5,613 bases of DNA from WQXF01 sp031552825 (GTDB lineage: Bacteria; Bacillota; Clostridia; Christensenellales; Aristaeellaceae): positions 1-5,613 of the forward strand of contig JAVBMD010000040.1 of assembly GCA_031552825.1 (NCBI GenBank), given 5' to 3'. Under the pieces are notes generated by a model. That model had not been told where the DNA came from. It saw nothing but the letters and a program-made list of their open reading frames with translations, and did no database searches. Each line of letters starts with the position of its first letter. The stretch's first letter is position 1. Position numbers and translations under genes: made by a program. Below, one piece after another: positions 1 to 5,106 of the stretch.

Positions 1-132
1 AAAACGCCCATCTGCGGGTTCAGCCCAGCGCGCGCCTTGTCGGCGTACCAGTGTACGCCTCCTGCGGACACGCTTGTGCTTCGCCCACATCTGGACATTT
101 CTCGACGGTCTGACTTTGTTGATGCGTAGAGA

Positions 133-192
133 AGGATTCCAAAGGGCGAGCGATAAGCCCTTTGGCCGCCCTTCGCAAAGGGTGGAATTCCT
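133..192. repeat. cloverleaf-like compound palindrome
   Basis: Two adjacent hairpins, 139-165 (9 bp, 9-nt loop) and 166-185 (8 bp with one G-T pair, loop CGCA), touch each other directly. They are enclosed by AGGATTCC (133-140) and GGAATTCCT (184-192), which pair except for one extra base. Some bases can belong to either the outer or the inner stems. This back-to-back layout is typical of dispersed palindromic repeat elements. The family identity is unknown. Confidence 0.5.
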
Positions 193-296
193 AACAAACC
201 TTGCTTCAAGGCATTTCGCATCTGCGGATGCGACCAGGGCTTTGCGATCGCCCTGGACCTTCGCAGCCCATCTGCGTGACTTTGCTGATAGCCTGA

Positions 297-319
297 CCCT
301 GCCACGTGCAGGGTTTTTT
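297..319 (+). terminator. intrinsic terminator
   Basis: The perfect stem CCCTGC (297-302) / GCAGGG (308-313) has the 5-nt loop CACGT and is followed at once by six T residues (314-319). This is the classic layout of a rho-independent terminator on the + strand. It would end a transcript entering from the left, either a gene outside the window or a non-coding RNA spanning the hairpin-rich segment. Confidence 0.8.
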
Positions 320-410
320 GCGTCGCGCGGTTCAAAAGCGGCCGTGAAGAGCATATGCTTTCATACCGTGCGAATCGTGCTGCGGAGAAACAGAATACAG
401 ACCCAAAGTC

Positions 411-700
411 TGTTAAATCGTTAAATAAACAGACGAAACCCAAACGAAAAAGAACCGGAGATTTTTAGAAATATTACGAAAAAAAACAGACTGTTTGTCA
501 AGTGTGAAGCTATCGTGACAACCGAGTTTGGTTTGTGGAAAACTCGCTTTCGGTGCGTGAAATAGCGTGCTTTCTGTGGATAACAGGCACAAATGGAGCG
601 GAAACAAGGTTTTTTCTGTGGAAAAGGCTGTGGGAAATGTGGAAACATTTCTATTCATAAAACAGTTTACATACAGAACGAATATAGCGATGACCTCAAA
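411..700. other. candidate replication origin (oriC-like): AT-rich DNA with DnaA boxes
   Basis: Base composition drops sharply here. Positions 421-490 hold only 20 G/C in 70 bases and 646-690 are similarly poor, while the neighbouring genes are clearly GC-rich. Between these two AT-rich flanks lies an array of DnaA-box-like nonamers (534-646). An AT-rich unwinding region next to clustered, same-direction DnaA boxes in gene-free DNA is the usual anatomy of a bacterial oriC. The genes to the right all read away from it, and sigH, tuf and the rlmB block are origin-proximal in Bacillus. Against it, neither dnaA, dnaN nor rpmH is in the window. A DnaA-titration or DnaA-regulated site is the alternative. 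The gene-free stretch 700-906 also shows no other feature beyond a DnaA-box-like TGTGGAGAA at 875-883. Confidence 0.5.
534..646 (-). other. array of five DnaA-box-like nonamers
   Basis: On the + strand the sites read TGTGGAAAA (534-542), TGTGGATAA (575-583), TGTGGAAAA (617-625), TGTGGGAAA (629-637) and TGTGGAAAC (638-646). On the minus strand the second is the perfect consensus TTATCCACA. The first and third are TTTTCCACA, fitting the relaxed TTWTNCACA. The fourth and fifth each differ further. All point the same way. The first three start 41 and 42 bp apart, close to four helical turns, and the last two abut. Binding by DnaA is inferred from these motifs alone. Confidence 0.7.
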
Positions 701-891
701 AGTTTTTGTCGGAAGCGATATGCACGCGACGCGCGAAAGGAAGCCGTCAAACTCCCGTAATCTCTAGCTGAAGGAAAAATTTAGAATGCATATTGAGCGC
801 ATAGAGCCACCGGGGAGCGGCCGTATACGCGCGCATGCCACGGCAAAACCGACGGATCGCCTGCGCCAAAAGCCTGTGGAGAAACCTCGAT

Positions 892-898
892 GGGAGTG
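892..898 (+). promoter_or_regulatory. ribosome binding site of cwlD
   Basis: GGGAGTG ends eight bases before the ATG at 907 but only two before the ATG at 901. Spacing therefore favours 907 as the start. The in-frame ATG at 835 lacks a comparable site and would place extra charged residues before the signal anchor. Confidence 0.5.
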
Positions 899-906
899 AA
901 ATGCGC

Positions 907-1680
907 ATGAAACAAATTCGAAAATTTGCTTGGACGCTGTTCTGGCTGGCTGCCAGCGGTTGTTGCGCGCTTACCCTTGCGCTCGCGGGCGCGCAGAACG
1001 CGCGAACCGTCCTGTCAACGCAGAGCGGCGCCGCGCTGCTCGGGATGCAGCCTTCCGACGCGCTGGCCGGGCTCACCGTCGCCATTGACGCCGGGCACGG
1101 CGGCTACGACGGCGGTGCGGTGGGGCGCAAAAGCCGCGTGCAGGAAAAGGAACTTAATCTGGACGTGGCGATGTGCCTACGCCAACTGCTGCGCGCGCAA
1201 GGGGCGCAGGTCATTATGACGCGGGCGGGCGATTATTCCCTCTGCGATGAAAATCCGCCGATCCGCAAAAAATTGCAGGACATGCAGCGCCGCGCTTCCT
1301 TGGTGGTGCAGGGCAAGGCTGATTTGTTGCTGAGCATTCATATGAACGAATACACCAGCGGCAGCCAAGCGGGGCCGCAAGTATTTCACCGCAAGGGTTG
1401 TCCGGCGGGGCAGGCGCTGGCAGGCCTGCTGCAAAGCGCTATGGATGAGGAGCTCACGCCCCGCCGCCGCCGGGGAATCAGCACCGGCGATTTCTATATG
1501 CTCGAGCTGGGCATTCCCTCGGCGCTCGTCGAGTGCGGCTTTTTATCCAACGCGCAGGAGGAAGGGCTGCTGCGCGACGCCGGTTACCGCGCGCGAATCG
1601 CGCGCGCCATTTGTCAGGGCGTGCTGGCTTGGTCAGCGCAGGCTGAAAGACCGGTTCCTTTGCCCGCGAAGCCGCATTGA
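907..1680 (+). CDS. cwlD: N-acetylmuramoyl-L-alanine amidase, CwlD type
   Basis: This 257-residue Amidase_3 family zinc hydrolase cleaves the amide bond between N-acetylmuramic acid and L-alanine in peptidoglycan. CwlD of Bacillus (about 237 residues) works with PdaA to make muramic-delta-lactam in the spore cortex. Residues 1-6 are basic (MKQIRK) and about 7-30 are hydrophobic, giving a signal peptide or membrane anchor, so the enzyme acts outside the membrane. The catalytic domain runs from about 55 to 243. Zinc ligands are visible as H64 in DAGHGG, E80 in QEKELNL and H145 in LLSIHMNE, with the catalytic E209 in ALVECGFLSN. No cell-wall-binding repeats are present, as in CwlD. The start at 907 is chosen by ribosome-site spacing; 901 and 835 are in-frame alternatives. 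The stop lies within the first copy of a 22-bp tandem duplication. It is separated from thyX by its own terminator-like hairpin. The family is certain; the CwlD assignment rather than another Amidase_3 rests on size and architecture. Confidence 0.85.
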   Translation: MKQIRKFAWTLFWLAASGCCALTLALAGAQNARTVLSTQSGAALLGMQPSDALAGLTVAIDAGHGGYDGGAVGRKSRVQEKELNLDVAMCLRQLLRAQGAQVIMTRAGDYSLCDENPPIRKKLQDMQRRASLVVQGKADLLLSIHMNEYTSGSQAGPQVFHRKGCPAGQALAGLLQSAMDEELTPRRRRGISTGDFYMLELGIPSALVECGFLSNAQEEGLLRDAGYRARIARAICQGVLAWSAQAERPVPLPAKPH

Positions 1681-1706
1681 AACACCCGCGAAGCCGCATT
1701 GAAACA
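1663..1706. repeat. perfect 22-bp tandem duplication over the cwlD stop
   Basis: Positions 1663-1684 and 1685-1706 are identical, each beginning CCCGCGAAGCC and ending GAAACA. The first copy contains the last five sense codons and the TGA of cwlD. The second lies in the non-coding gap. Because the stop is in the first copy, the duplication leaves the protein unchanged. Confidence 0.9.
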
Positions 1707-1712
1707 AAAACC

Positions 1713-1741
1713 TCGACACACCGGGCTTTGCTTGCTATAAT
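1713..1741 (+). promoter_or_regulatory. sigma-A promoter for thyX
   Basis: The -35 box TCGACA (1713-1718, five of six consensus) is followed by a 17-nt spacer and a perfect -10 box TATAAT (1736-1741). A TG dinucleotide at 1733-1734 makes it an extended -10. Transcription should start near 1748, giving thyX and the genes behind it a leader of about 56 nt. Confidence 0.75.
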
Positions 1742-1781
1742 AACTCCGACTGTGGGCATCTGCGCGCGGTTGGAGTTTTTT
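1742..1781 (+). terminator. terminator-like hairpin between cwlD and thyX
   Basis: AACTCCGAC (1742-1750) pairs with GTTGGAGTT (1769-1777) as nine pairs including one G-T. The T run 1776-1781 overlaps the 3' arm and continues as TCTATC. The loop is 18 nt, so it is weaker than a classic terminator. Its 5' arm lies just after the thyX -10 box and mostly upstream of the predicted start point. Only transcripts reading through from cwlD should form it. Confidence 0.5.
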
Positions 1782-1793
1782 CTATCTATATAT

Positions 1794-1800
1794 AGAGGTG
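1794..1800 (+). promoter_or_regulatory. ribosome binding site of thyX
   Basis: AGAGGTG is placed with GAGG five bases before the ATG at 1804. A GTG at 1798 is in frame but lies inside this site, so it is unlikely to be the start. Confidence 0.7.
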
Positions 1801-1803
1801 CGC

Positions 1804-2547
1804 ATGCCGGAACAAAAATTACGTGTGGAACTCATCCGCCATACCGAGGATCCGGATGCCTCGGTGGCGCTTGCTGCCCGGCTTTGCTATGCTGCGGCGG
1901 ATTTGGACACGCTTCGGGAACGCATTGCCAGCCGCGACCAAACCGCGCTGATCCGGGGCGTGATGGAGAGCGGGCATCACTCGACCATCGAGCATGCCAG
2001 TTTCACCTTCGCGGTGGAGGGTGTATCGCGCGCACTGCTGGCGCAGCTGACGCGCCACCGCATCGCCAGCTTCAGCGTGCAGTCGCAGCGCTATGTGTCG
2101 ATGCGCGATGGATTCGATTACATCGTACCCCCGGCCATCGCGGCGCTGGGGGAGGAAAAGGCTCAGCGGTACCACGCGCAGATGGCGCAGATGCACGCTT
2201 GGTATGCCGAGTGGCAGGAGGCGCTGGGCGGCGCGGGCGAGAAGGCCAACGAGGACGCCCGCTTCGTGTTGCCCAACGCATGCGCGACGCGCCTGCTGGT
2301 CACCATGAACGCACGGGAGTTGCTGCACTTTTTTTCGCTGCGCTGCTGTATGCGCGCGCAGTGGGAGATCCGCGCGATGGCTTGGGCGATGCTGGAGCAG
2401 GCGTATCGCGTCGCGCCGACGCTGTTCGCCAGCGCTGGTCCGGGCTGTATCGGCAGCGGCTGTCCCGAAGGCGGCAAGAGCTGCGGACAAGCCCAGCAAG
2501 TGCGCGCCCGGTTTGAAGAGCAAATCAGCGCACGCAAAGAGCGATGA
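1804..2547 (+). CDS. thyX: FAD-dependent thymidylate synthase ThyX
   Basis: This 247-residue flavoenzyme methylates dUMP to dTMP, using methylene-tetrahydrofolate for carbon and NADPH-reduced FAD for the hydride. It acts in the cytoplasm and feeds DNA synthesis without ThyA-type dihydrofolate production. The signature is visible at residues 84-96 as RHRIASFSVQSQR, matching RHRxxSxxxxSxR; the Asn common in the middle is Ser here. An earlier conserved block is ESGHHSTIEHASFTF (55-69), and a later nucleotide/flavin-site block is MNARELLHFFSLR (168-180). The C-terminus carries three cysteines in GPxC-x4-C-PEGGKSC (C215, C220, C227). The length fits the family. The ATG at 1804 is preferred to the GTG at 1798 because the latter sits in the ribosome site. 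It has its own extended -10 promoter. The TGA overlaps an ATG of the rlmB frame (ATGA at 2544-2547), so the two genes are probably cotranscribed. Confidence 0.95.
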   Translation: MPEQKLRVELIRHTEDPDASVALAARLCYAAADLDTLRERIASRDQTALIRGVMESGHHSTIEHASFTFAVEGVSRALLAQLTRHRIASFSVQSQRYVSMRDGFDYIVPPAIAALGEEKAQRYHAQMAQMHAWYAEWQEALGGAGEKANEDARFVLPNACATRLLVTMNARELLHFFSLRCCMRAQWEIRAMAWAMLEQAYRVAPTLFASAGPGCIGSGCPEGGKSCGQAQQVRARFEEQISARKER

Positions 2548-2574
2548 GGAAGAACGACCTAAGCGGAACAGGAA

Positions 2575-2581
2575 AGAGGAG
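2575..2581 (+). promoter_or_regulatory. ribosome binding site deciding the rlmB start
   Basis: AGAGGAG ends four bases before the ATG at 2586. The other in-frame ATG, at 2544, overlaps the thyX stop and has only a weak AAAGAG upstream. The stronger site favours 2586; a coupled start at 2544 (14 extra residues) remains possible. Confidence 0.6.
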
Positions 2582-2585
2582 AACC

Positions 2586-3779
2586 ATGGCTAACGATCGC
2601 AGGGGGAAAAATAACGGACCCAAATGGTACGATCAGACGCAGGGCAAGAAGCCCCAGCGCACGGAGAGCGAGCAATGGGGATTTGGCGGATCGCGGCGAG
2701 AGGATCGGCGCGGAAATTCGAGAACAGACCGCTTCGCTAACGCAGAGCGTCCGGCCTACGGCAAGCCGCCGGAGCGTGGCGAGCGCCCGTCCTACGGCAG
2801 GCCGCCGGAGCGCGGCGAGCGACCGGCCTACGGCAGGCCGCCGGAGCGCGGGGAACGTCCGGCCTACGGCAGGCCGCCGGAGCGCGGCGAGCGCCCGGCC
2901 TACGGCAAGCCGCCGGAGCGCAGCGAGCGTCCGGCCTACGGCAAGCCGACACAACGCGGTGAGCGTCCGGTTTACAACAGACCGCCGGTCGCCCCTGCGC
3001 GCGCGCCCGAATATGCGCCGGACTTTGAGCAGGATGCCGACCTGCCACGCGAGAACCTGCTCGCGGGGCGCAACCCGATTCGCGAGGCGCTGAAATCCGG
3101 CCGCGATATGGAAAAAATACTGGTGGCGCGCGGCGAACTGAGTGGCTCGGCGCGCGAGCTGGTGGCGATGGCGAAGGAGCGGCATATCGTCGTGCAGGAG
3201 GTCGACCGCGTCCGGCTGGACGCGCTGGCGTCCGGCCATCAGGGCATGATCGCCTTCGCTTCGGCCTTTCGCTATTCTACGTTGGAGGACATGCTGGCGT
3301 TGGCCGAGGAGCGCAAGCAGCCGCCGCTGCTCATGATTCTCGACGGCATCACCGACCCGCATAACTTGGGCGCCATCATCCGCACCGCCGAATGTACCGG
3401 CGCGCACGGCGTAATCATCCCCGAGCGCCGCGCCGTTGGGCTCACCCCGGCGGCGGTCAAGGCCTCGGCGGGCGCAGTGGAATATCTGCCTGTGGCGCGC
3501 GTGGGCAACATCGCGCGGCTGATTGAGCAACTCAAGGAAAAGGGCATCTGGACCTACGCCGCCGTCTTGCAGGGCGAGCGCTATGACCGCTGCGACCTTT
3601 CCGGCCCGGCGGCGCTGGTGATCGGCGCGGAGGGCGAGGGCGTATCCCGCTTGGTGATGGAGAAGTGCGATCATCGCGTCGCGCTGCCGCTGTGCGGGCG
3701 CATCGAATCGCTCAACGCCTCGGTGGCGGCCGGTGTGCTGCTGTATGAGGCGCTGCGCCGCCGGCAGGCCGAAGTGTAG
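2586..3779 (+). CDS. rlmB: 23S rRNA (guanosine 2'-O) methyltransferase, RlmB/TrmH (SpoU) family, with repeat tail
   Basis: The protein (397 residues) uses S-adenosylmethionine to methylate a ribose 2'-OH in RNA. RlmB homologues modify G2251 (E. coli numbering) in the 23S peptidyl-transferase region. Residues 1-153 are a low-complexity Arg/Pro/Gly/Glu tail with seven 12-residue units (54-137). The SpoU substrate-binding domain follows (about 157-226, starting NLLAGRNPIREAL). The knotted SPOUT methylase domain spans about 246-393. Its three motifs are intact: DPHNLGAIIRTAE (257-269, N260 and R266), ALVIGAEGEGVS (343-354) and LPLCGRIESLNASVA (367-381, N377). Typical RlmB is about 250 residues, so the extra length is the tail. 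It sits between thyX and the NYN gene, and the latter starts 2 nt after its TAG. This is the yacO-yacP-sigH order of Bacillus. The SpoU family is certain; the exact target nucleotide is inferred. Confidence 0.9.
   Translation: MANDRRGKNNGPKWYDQTQGKKPQRTESEQWGFGGSRREDRRGNSRTDRFANAERPAYGKPPERGERPSYGRPPERGERPAYGRPPERGERPAYGRPPERGERPAYGKPPERSERPAYGKPTQRGERPVYNRPPVAPARAPEYAPDFEQDADLPRENLLAGRNPIREALKSGRDMEKILVARGELSGSARELVAMAKERHIVVQEVDRVRLDALASGHQGMIAFASAFRYSTLEDMLALAEERKQPPLLMILDGITDPHNLGAIIRTAECTGAHGVIIPERRAVGLTPAAVKASAGAVEYLPVARVGNIARLIEQLKEKGIWTYAAVLQGERYDRCDLSGPAALVIGAEGEGVSRLVMEKCDHRVALPLCGRIESLNASVAAGVLLYEALRRRQAEV
2745..2996 (+). repeat. seven 36-bp tandem repeats inside rlmB
   Basis: Units start at 2745, 2781, 2817, 2853, 2889, 2925 and 2961. 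Each encodes a version of ERPAYGRPPERG. The first five are nearly identical, the sixth changes its second half (PTQRG), and the seventh is degenerate (ERPVYNRPPVAP). Differences among the first five are mostly synonymous or Arg/Lys swaps, pointing to repeated in-frame duplication under selection for the peptide. No spacers exist, so it is not a CRISPR array. Confidence 0.95.
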
Positions 3780-3781
3780 CG

Positions 3782-4294
3782 ATGAAACCGCTGCTGCTGG
3801 TGGACGGATATAACATCATCGGCGCGTGGCCGCAAGCCGTGCGCGAAGGATGGCCTATCGAGGAGGCGCGCCTGCGCCTTCAAGCCGCGCTGGAGGATTA
3901 TGCGGGGTATGCTGGGGTGGAAGTCACGCTGGTGTTTGACGGCCACCTCAGCGACCGCAAGCGGCGCAGCCGCGAGCGCTTTGGCGACTTGACCTGCGTG
4001 TTCACCAAGCAGGGTGAAACCGCCGACCACTATATAGAAGCGATTGCCTCCAACCATCCCAGTTACCGCCCGCTGCAGGTGGCGACCTCGGATGGCGTGG
4101 AGCAGGTGCTGGTATTGGGGCGCGGCGCGGTGCGCATCTCCGCGCGGGAGCTGCTCGAGGAGGTGCGCGAGGTGCGCGTGCGCGGTGGCAAAGCCCACGC
4201 CGCCCAGCCGTCCGCCCGCTACAACCGGATCGAGGATGCGCTTTCGCCGGAGCAGCGGGAGAAGCTGGAACGCATGCGCAGGCAAGATGACTAA
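3782..4294 (+). CDS. rae1: NYN-domain ribonuclease, Rae1/YacP-like
   Basis: This 170-residue PIN-like NYN protein resembles YacP (Rae1) of Bacillus, a ribosome-associated endonuclease that cuts mRNA in the A site in a translation-dependent way. The N-terminal LLLVDGYNIIG (4-14) gives the first catalytic Asp, D8, and N11. Further conserved acidic positions are D53 in LVFDGHLSD, E79 and D82 in GETADHYIE, and D104 in ATSDGVEQV, with the GRGAVRISARELLEEV segment after it. The length matches Rae1 (about 170). The ATG lies 2 nt after the rlmB stop with no strong ribosome site of its own, so translation is probably coupled. Its place between rlmB and sigH matches Bacillus and is the main support for Rae1 over other NYN proteins; catalytic activity itself is inferred. 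Confidence 0.85.
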   Translation: MKPLLLVDGYNIIGAWPQAVREGWPIEEARLRLQAALEDYAGYAGVEVTLVFDGHLSDRKRRSRERFGDLTCVFTKQGETADHYIEAIASNHPSYRPLQVATSDGVEQVLVLGRGAVRISARELLEEVREVRVRGGKAHAAQPSARYNRIEDALSPEQREKLERMRRQDD

Positions 4295-4295
4295 A

Positions 4296-4328
4296 GGTCT
4301 TCTCCTCCGCGAAGCGGGGGAGAAGACC
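4296..4328. other. 15-bp hairpin between the NYN gene and sigH
   Basis: GGTCTTCTCCTCCGC (4296-4310) pairs with 4314-4328 over 15 bp, all Watson-Crick except one T-G, around the triloop GAA. It begins 1 nt after the rae1 stop and ends 22 nt before the sigH ribosome site. No T run follows on the + strand, so it is not a standard terminator. An mRNA processing or 3'-end stabilising stem, or a dispersed palindromic repeat, are likelier. Confidence 0.8.
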
Positions 4329-4350
4329 GAGAAAACTGCTGCTGGGCATA

Positions 4351-4359
4351 AAGGAGGTG
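4351..4359 (+). promoter_or_regulatory. strong ribosome binding site of sigH
   Basis: AAGGAGGTG, a near-perfect match to the 16S rRNA 3' end, stands eight bases before the ATG at 4368. The sigH reading frame is open for more than 100 codons upstream, through rae1 in another frame. This site is what fixes the start. Confidence 0.85.
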
Positions 4360-4367
4360 GACGAGCC

Positions 4368-4988
4368 ATGGAACAATTTGCGGAAATGCAGGATGAGGAC
4401 ATCGCTTTGCTCGCGCAGGGCGGAGACGATCAGGCCTCCGAACAGCTGCTCAACAAGTACAAAAACTTTGTGCGCTCCAAGGCGCGTTCCTACTTCCTGA
4501 TCGGCGCCGATCATGAGGACATCGTGCAGGAGGGCATGATCGGCCTGTTCAAAGCCATCCGCGACTACCGGCCGGAGCGGCTCTCCTCCTTCCGCGCGTT
4601 CGCGGAGCTGTGCATTACGCGCCAGATCATCACCGCCATCAAGACCGCAACGCGGCAAAAGCATATCCCGCTCAACTCCTACGTTTCCCTCAATAAGCCG
4701 ATCTACGACGAGGAATCCGACCGCACGCTGCTGGACGTGATCACCGAAGGCCGAGTGTCCAACCCCGAGGATTTGCTGATCGGCCAAGAGGAGCTGCACC
4801 ACATCGAGGACAAGATCGGCGAGATGCTGTCCGATCTGGAGTGGGAGGTGCTCACCTCTTATCTGGACGGGCGCAGCTATCAGGAAATCGCCGAGGATTT
4901 GGGCCGCCATGTCAAGTCCATCGACAACGCGCTGCAGCGCGTCAAGCGCAAGCTGGAAAAGTTGATGGAGGAGCAGCTGCCTTCCTAA
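4368..4988 (+). CDS. sigH: RNA polymerase sigma-H factor
   Basis: The 206-residue sigma-70 family protein matches SigH (sigma-30), which in Bacillus directs stationary-phase, competence and early sporulation genes. Region 2 spans about 21-99. The core-binding part is DHEDIVQEGMIGLFKAIRDY (48-67), and the -10 recognition helix lies in FRAFAELCITRQIITAIKTA (75-94). The RQKHIPLNSYVSLNKP linker (96-111) is typical of SigH. Region 4 (about 147-203) holds the helix-turn-helix in SYQEIAEDLGRHVKSIDNAL (170-189). The length is close to Bacillus SigH (218). It follows rlmB and rae1 in the conserved order. No promoter of its own was evident in the short gap, so it may depend on the thyX/rlmB transcript. 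No clear terminator follows; only a 4-bp stem is seen at 4999-5011. Confidence 0.93.
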   Translation: MEQFAEMQDEDIALLAQGGDDQASEQLLNKYKNFVRSKARSYFLIGADHEDIVQEGMIGLFKAIRDYRPERLSSFRAFAELCITRQIITAIKTATRQKHIPLNSYVSLNKPIYDEESDRTLLDVITEGRVSNPEDLLIGQEELHHIEDKIGEMLSDLEWEVLTSYLDGRSYQEIAEDLGRHVKSIDNALQRVKRKLEKLMEEQLPS

Positions 4989-5045
4989 CCTTCGCGCAGC
5001 GGATAAGCCGCCATAAAAGCGAGGAAACGCGCGCCCAATCCCGGA

Positions 5046-5073
5046 AAATCTTGTTGACAAAGCAACATGATTT
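5046..5073. promoter_or_regulatory. dyad over the tRNA-Gly/tuf promoter, possible operator
   Basis: AAATCTTGTTG (5046-5056) and CAACATGATTT (5063-5073) are inverted copies with 10 of 11 positions paired and a 6-nt centre. The symmetry axis falls at the downstream end of the -35 box and the right arm covers the spacer. A protein bound here would block RNA polymerase. No regulator is identified. Confidence 0.4.
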
Positions 5074-5082
5074 GGCTACAAT
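5054..5082 (+). promoter_or_regulatory. sigma-A promoter for tRNA-Gly and tuf
   Basis: A perfect -35 TTGACA (5054-5059), a 17-nt spacer and a -10 TACAAT (5077-5082, five of six) make this the strongest promoter in the window. Initiation is expected near 5089, about 18 nt before the tRNA. No further promoter or terminator is evident before tuf. Confidence 0.9.
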
Positions 5083-5106
5083 AGCAAACGTATGGCAGGC
5101 GGGCGT

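Larger units (their letters stand above)
1..320. repeat. gene-free, palindrome-rich intergenic segment
   Basis: I see no credible protein gene here; the open frame starting at 74 translates to a composition without recognisable domains. The stretch is dense in inverted repeats. They are GGCGTAC/GTACGCC (42-48 with 53-59, loop CAGT), CCAAAGGGC/GCCCTTTGG (139-147 with 157-165), CCGCCCTT/AAGGGTGG (166-173 with 178-185), CGCATC/GATGCG (217-222 with 227-232) and CCAGGGC/GCCCTGG (234-240 with 250-256). Short direct repeats also occur: GCCCATCTGCG at 6-16 and 266-276, and GACTTTG(T/C)TGAT at about 112-123 and 278-289. The pattern resembles a composite REP/BIME-like intergenic repeat or the structured 3' part of a non-coding transcript. 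I cannot tell which without other genomic copies. The run of hairpins ends in the terminator at 297-319. Confidence 0.5.

Noticed and set aside
74..424. 116-codon open frame on the + strand
   Set aside because: It crosses the hairpins and the terminator at 297-319, has no good ribosome site, and its residues match no domain I know. It is a by-product of repeat DNA.
355..468. 37-codon lysine-rich open frame, with GAAGAG just upstream
   Set aside because: The lysines follow from the A-rich DNA, the frame runs into the AT-rich flank of the DnaA array, and nothing links it to a known small protein. Comparative data would be needed to revive it.
473..501. Minus-strand promoter with perfect TTGACA (501-496)
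   Set aside because: The -10 at 17-nt spacing is CGTAAT, a poor match, and no leftward gene is visible.
413..658. Minus-strand 81-codon open frame across the DnaA-box array
   Set aside because: Its sequence is largely the translation of repeated TTTTCCACA motifs. It has no domain and no ribosome site I could support.
670..677. CATACAGA, resembling a sigma-E -10 element (cwlD is sigma-E controlled in Bacillus)
   Set aside because: No matching -35 element stands at the right distance, and it is over 220 bp from the cwlD start.
2745..2996. Regular 36-bp repeats considered as a CRISPR array
   Set aside because: The units are directly adjacent without spacers, stay in frame within rlmB, and encode a repeated peptide.
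2559..3674. Minus-strand open frame of 371 codons opposite rlmB
   Set aside because: It mirrors a GC-rich gene with intact SPOUT motifs on the + strand and reads the tandem repeats as low-complexity sequence. Long antisense frames are expected at this GC content.
4296..4328. Hairpin before sigH considered as an intrinsic terminator
   Set aside because: The stem is followed by GAGAAAACTG with no T run on the + strand, and only TTTAG on the minus strand.
4002..5060. Minus-strand open frame of 352 codons opposite rae1 and sigH
   Set aside because: Both + strand genes have clear family motifs. The antisense frame crosses the hairpin at 4296-4328 and shows no recognisable domain.
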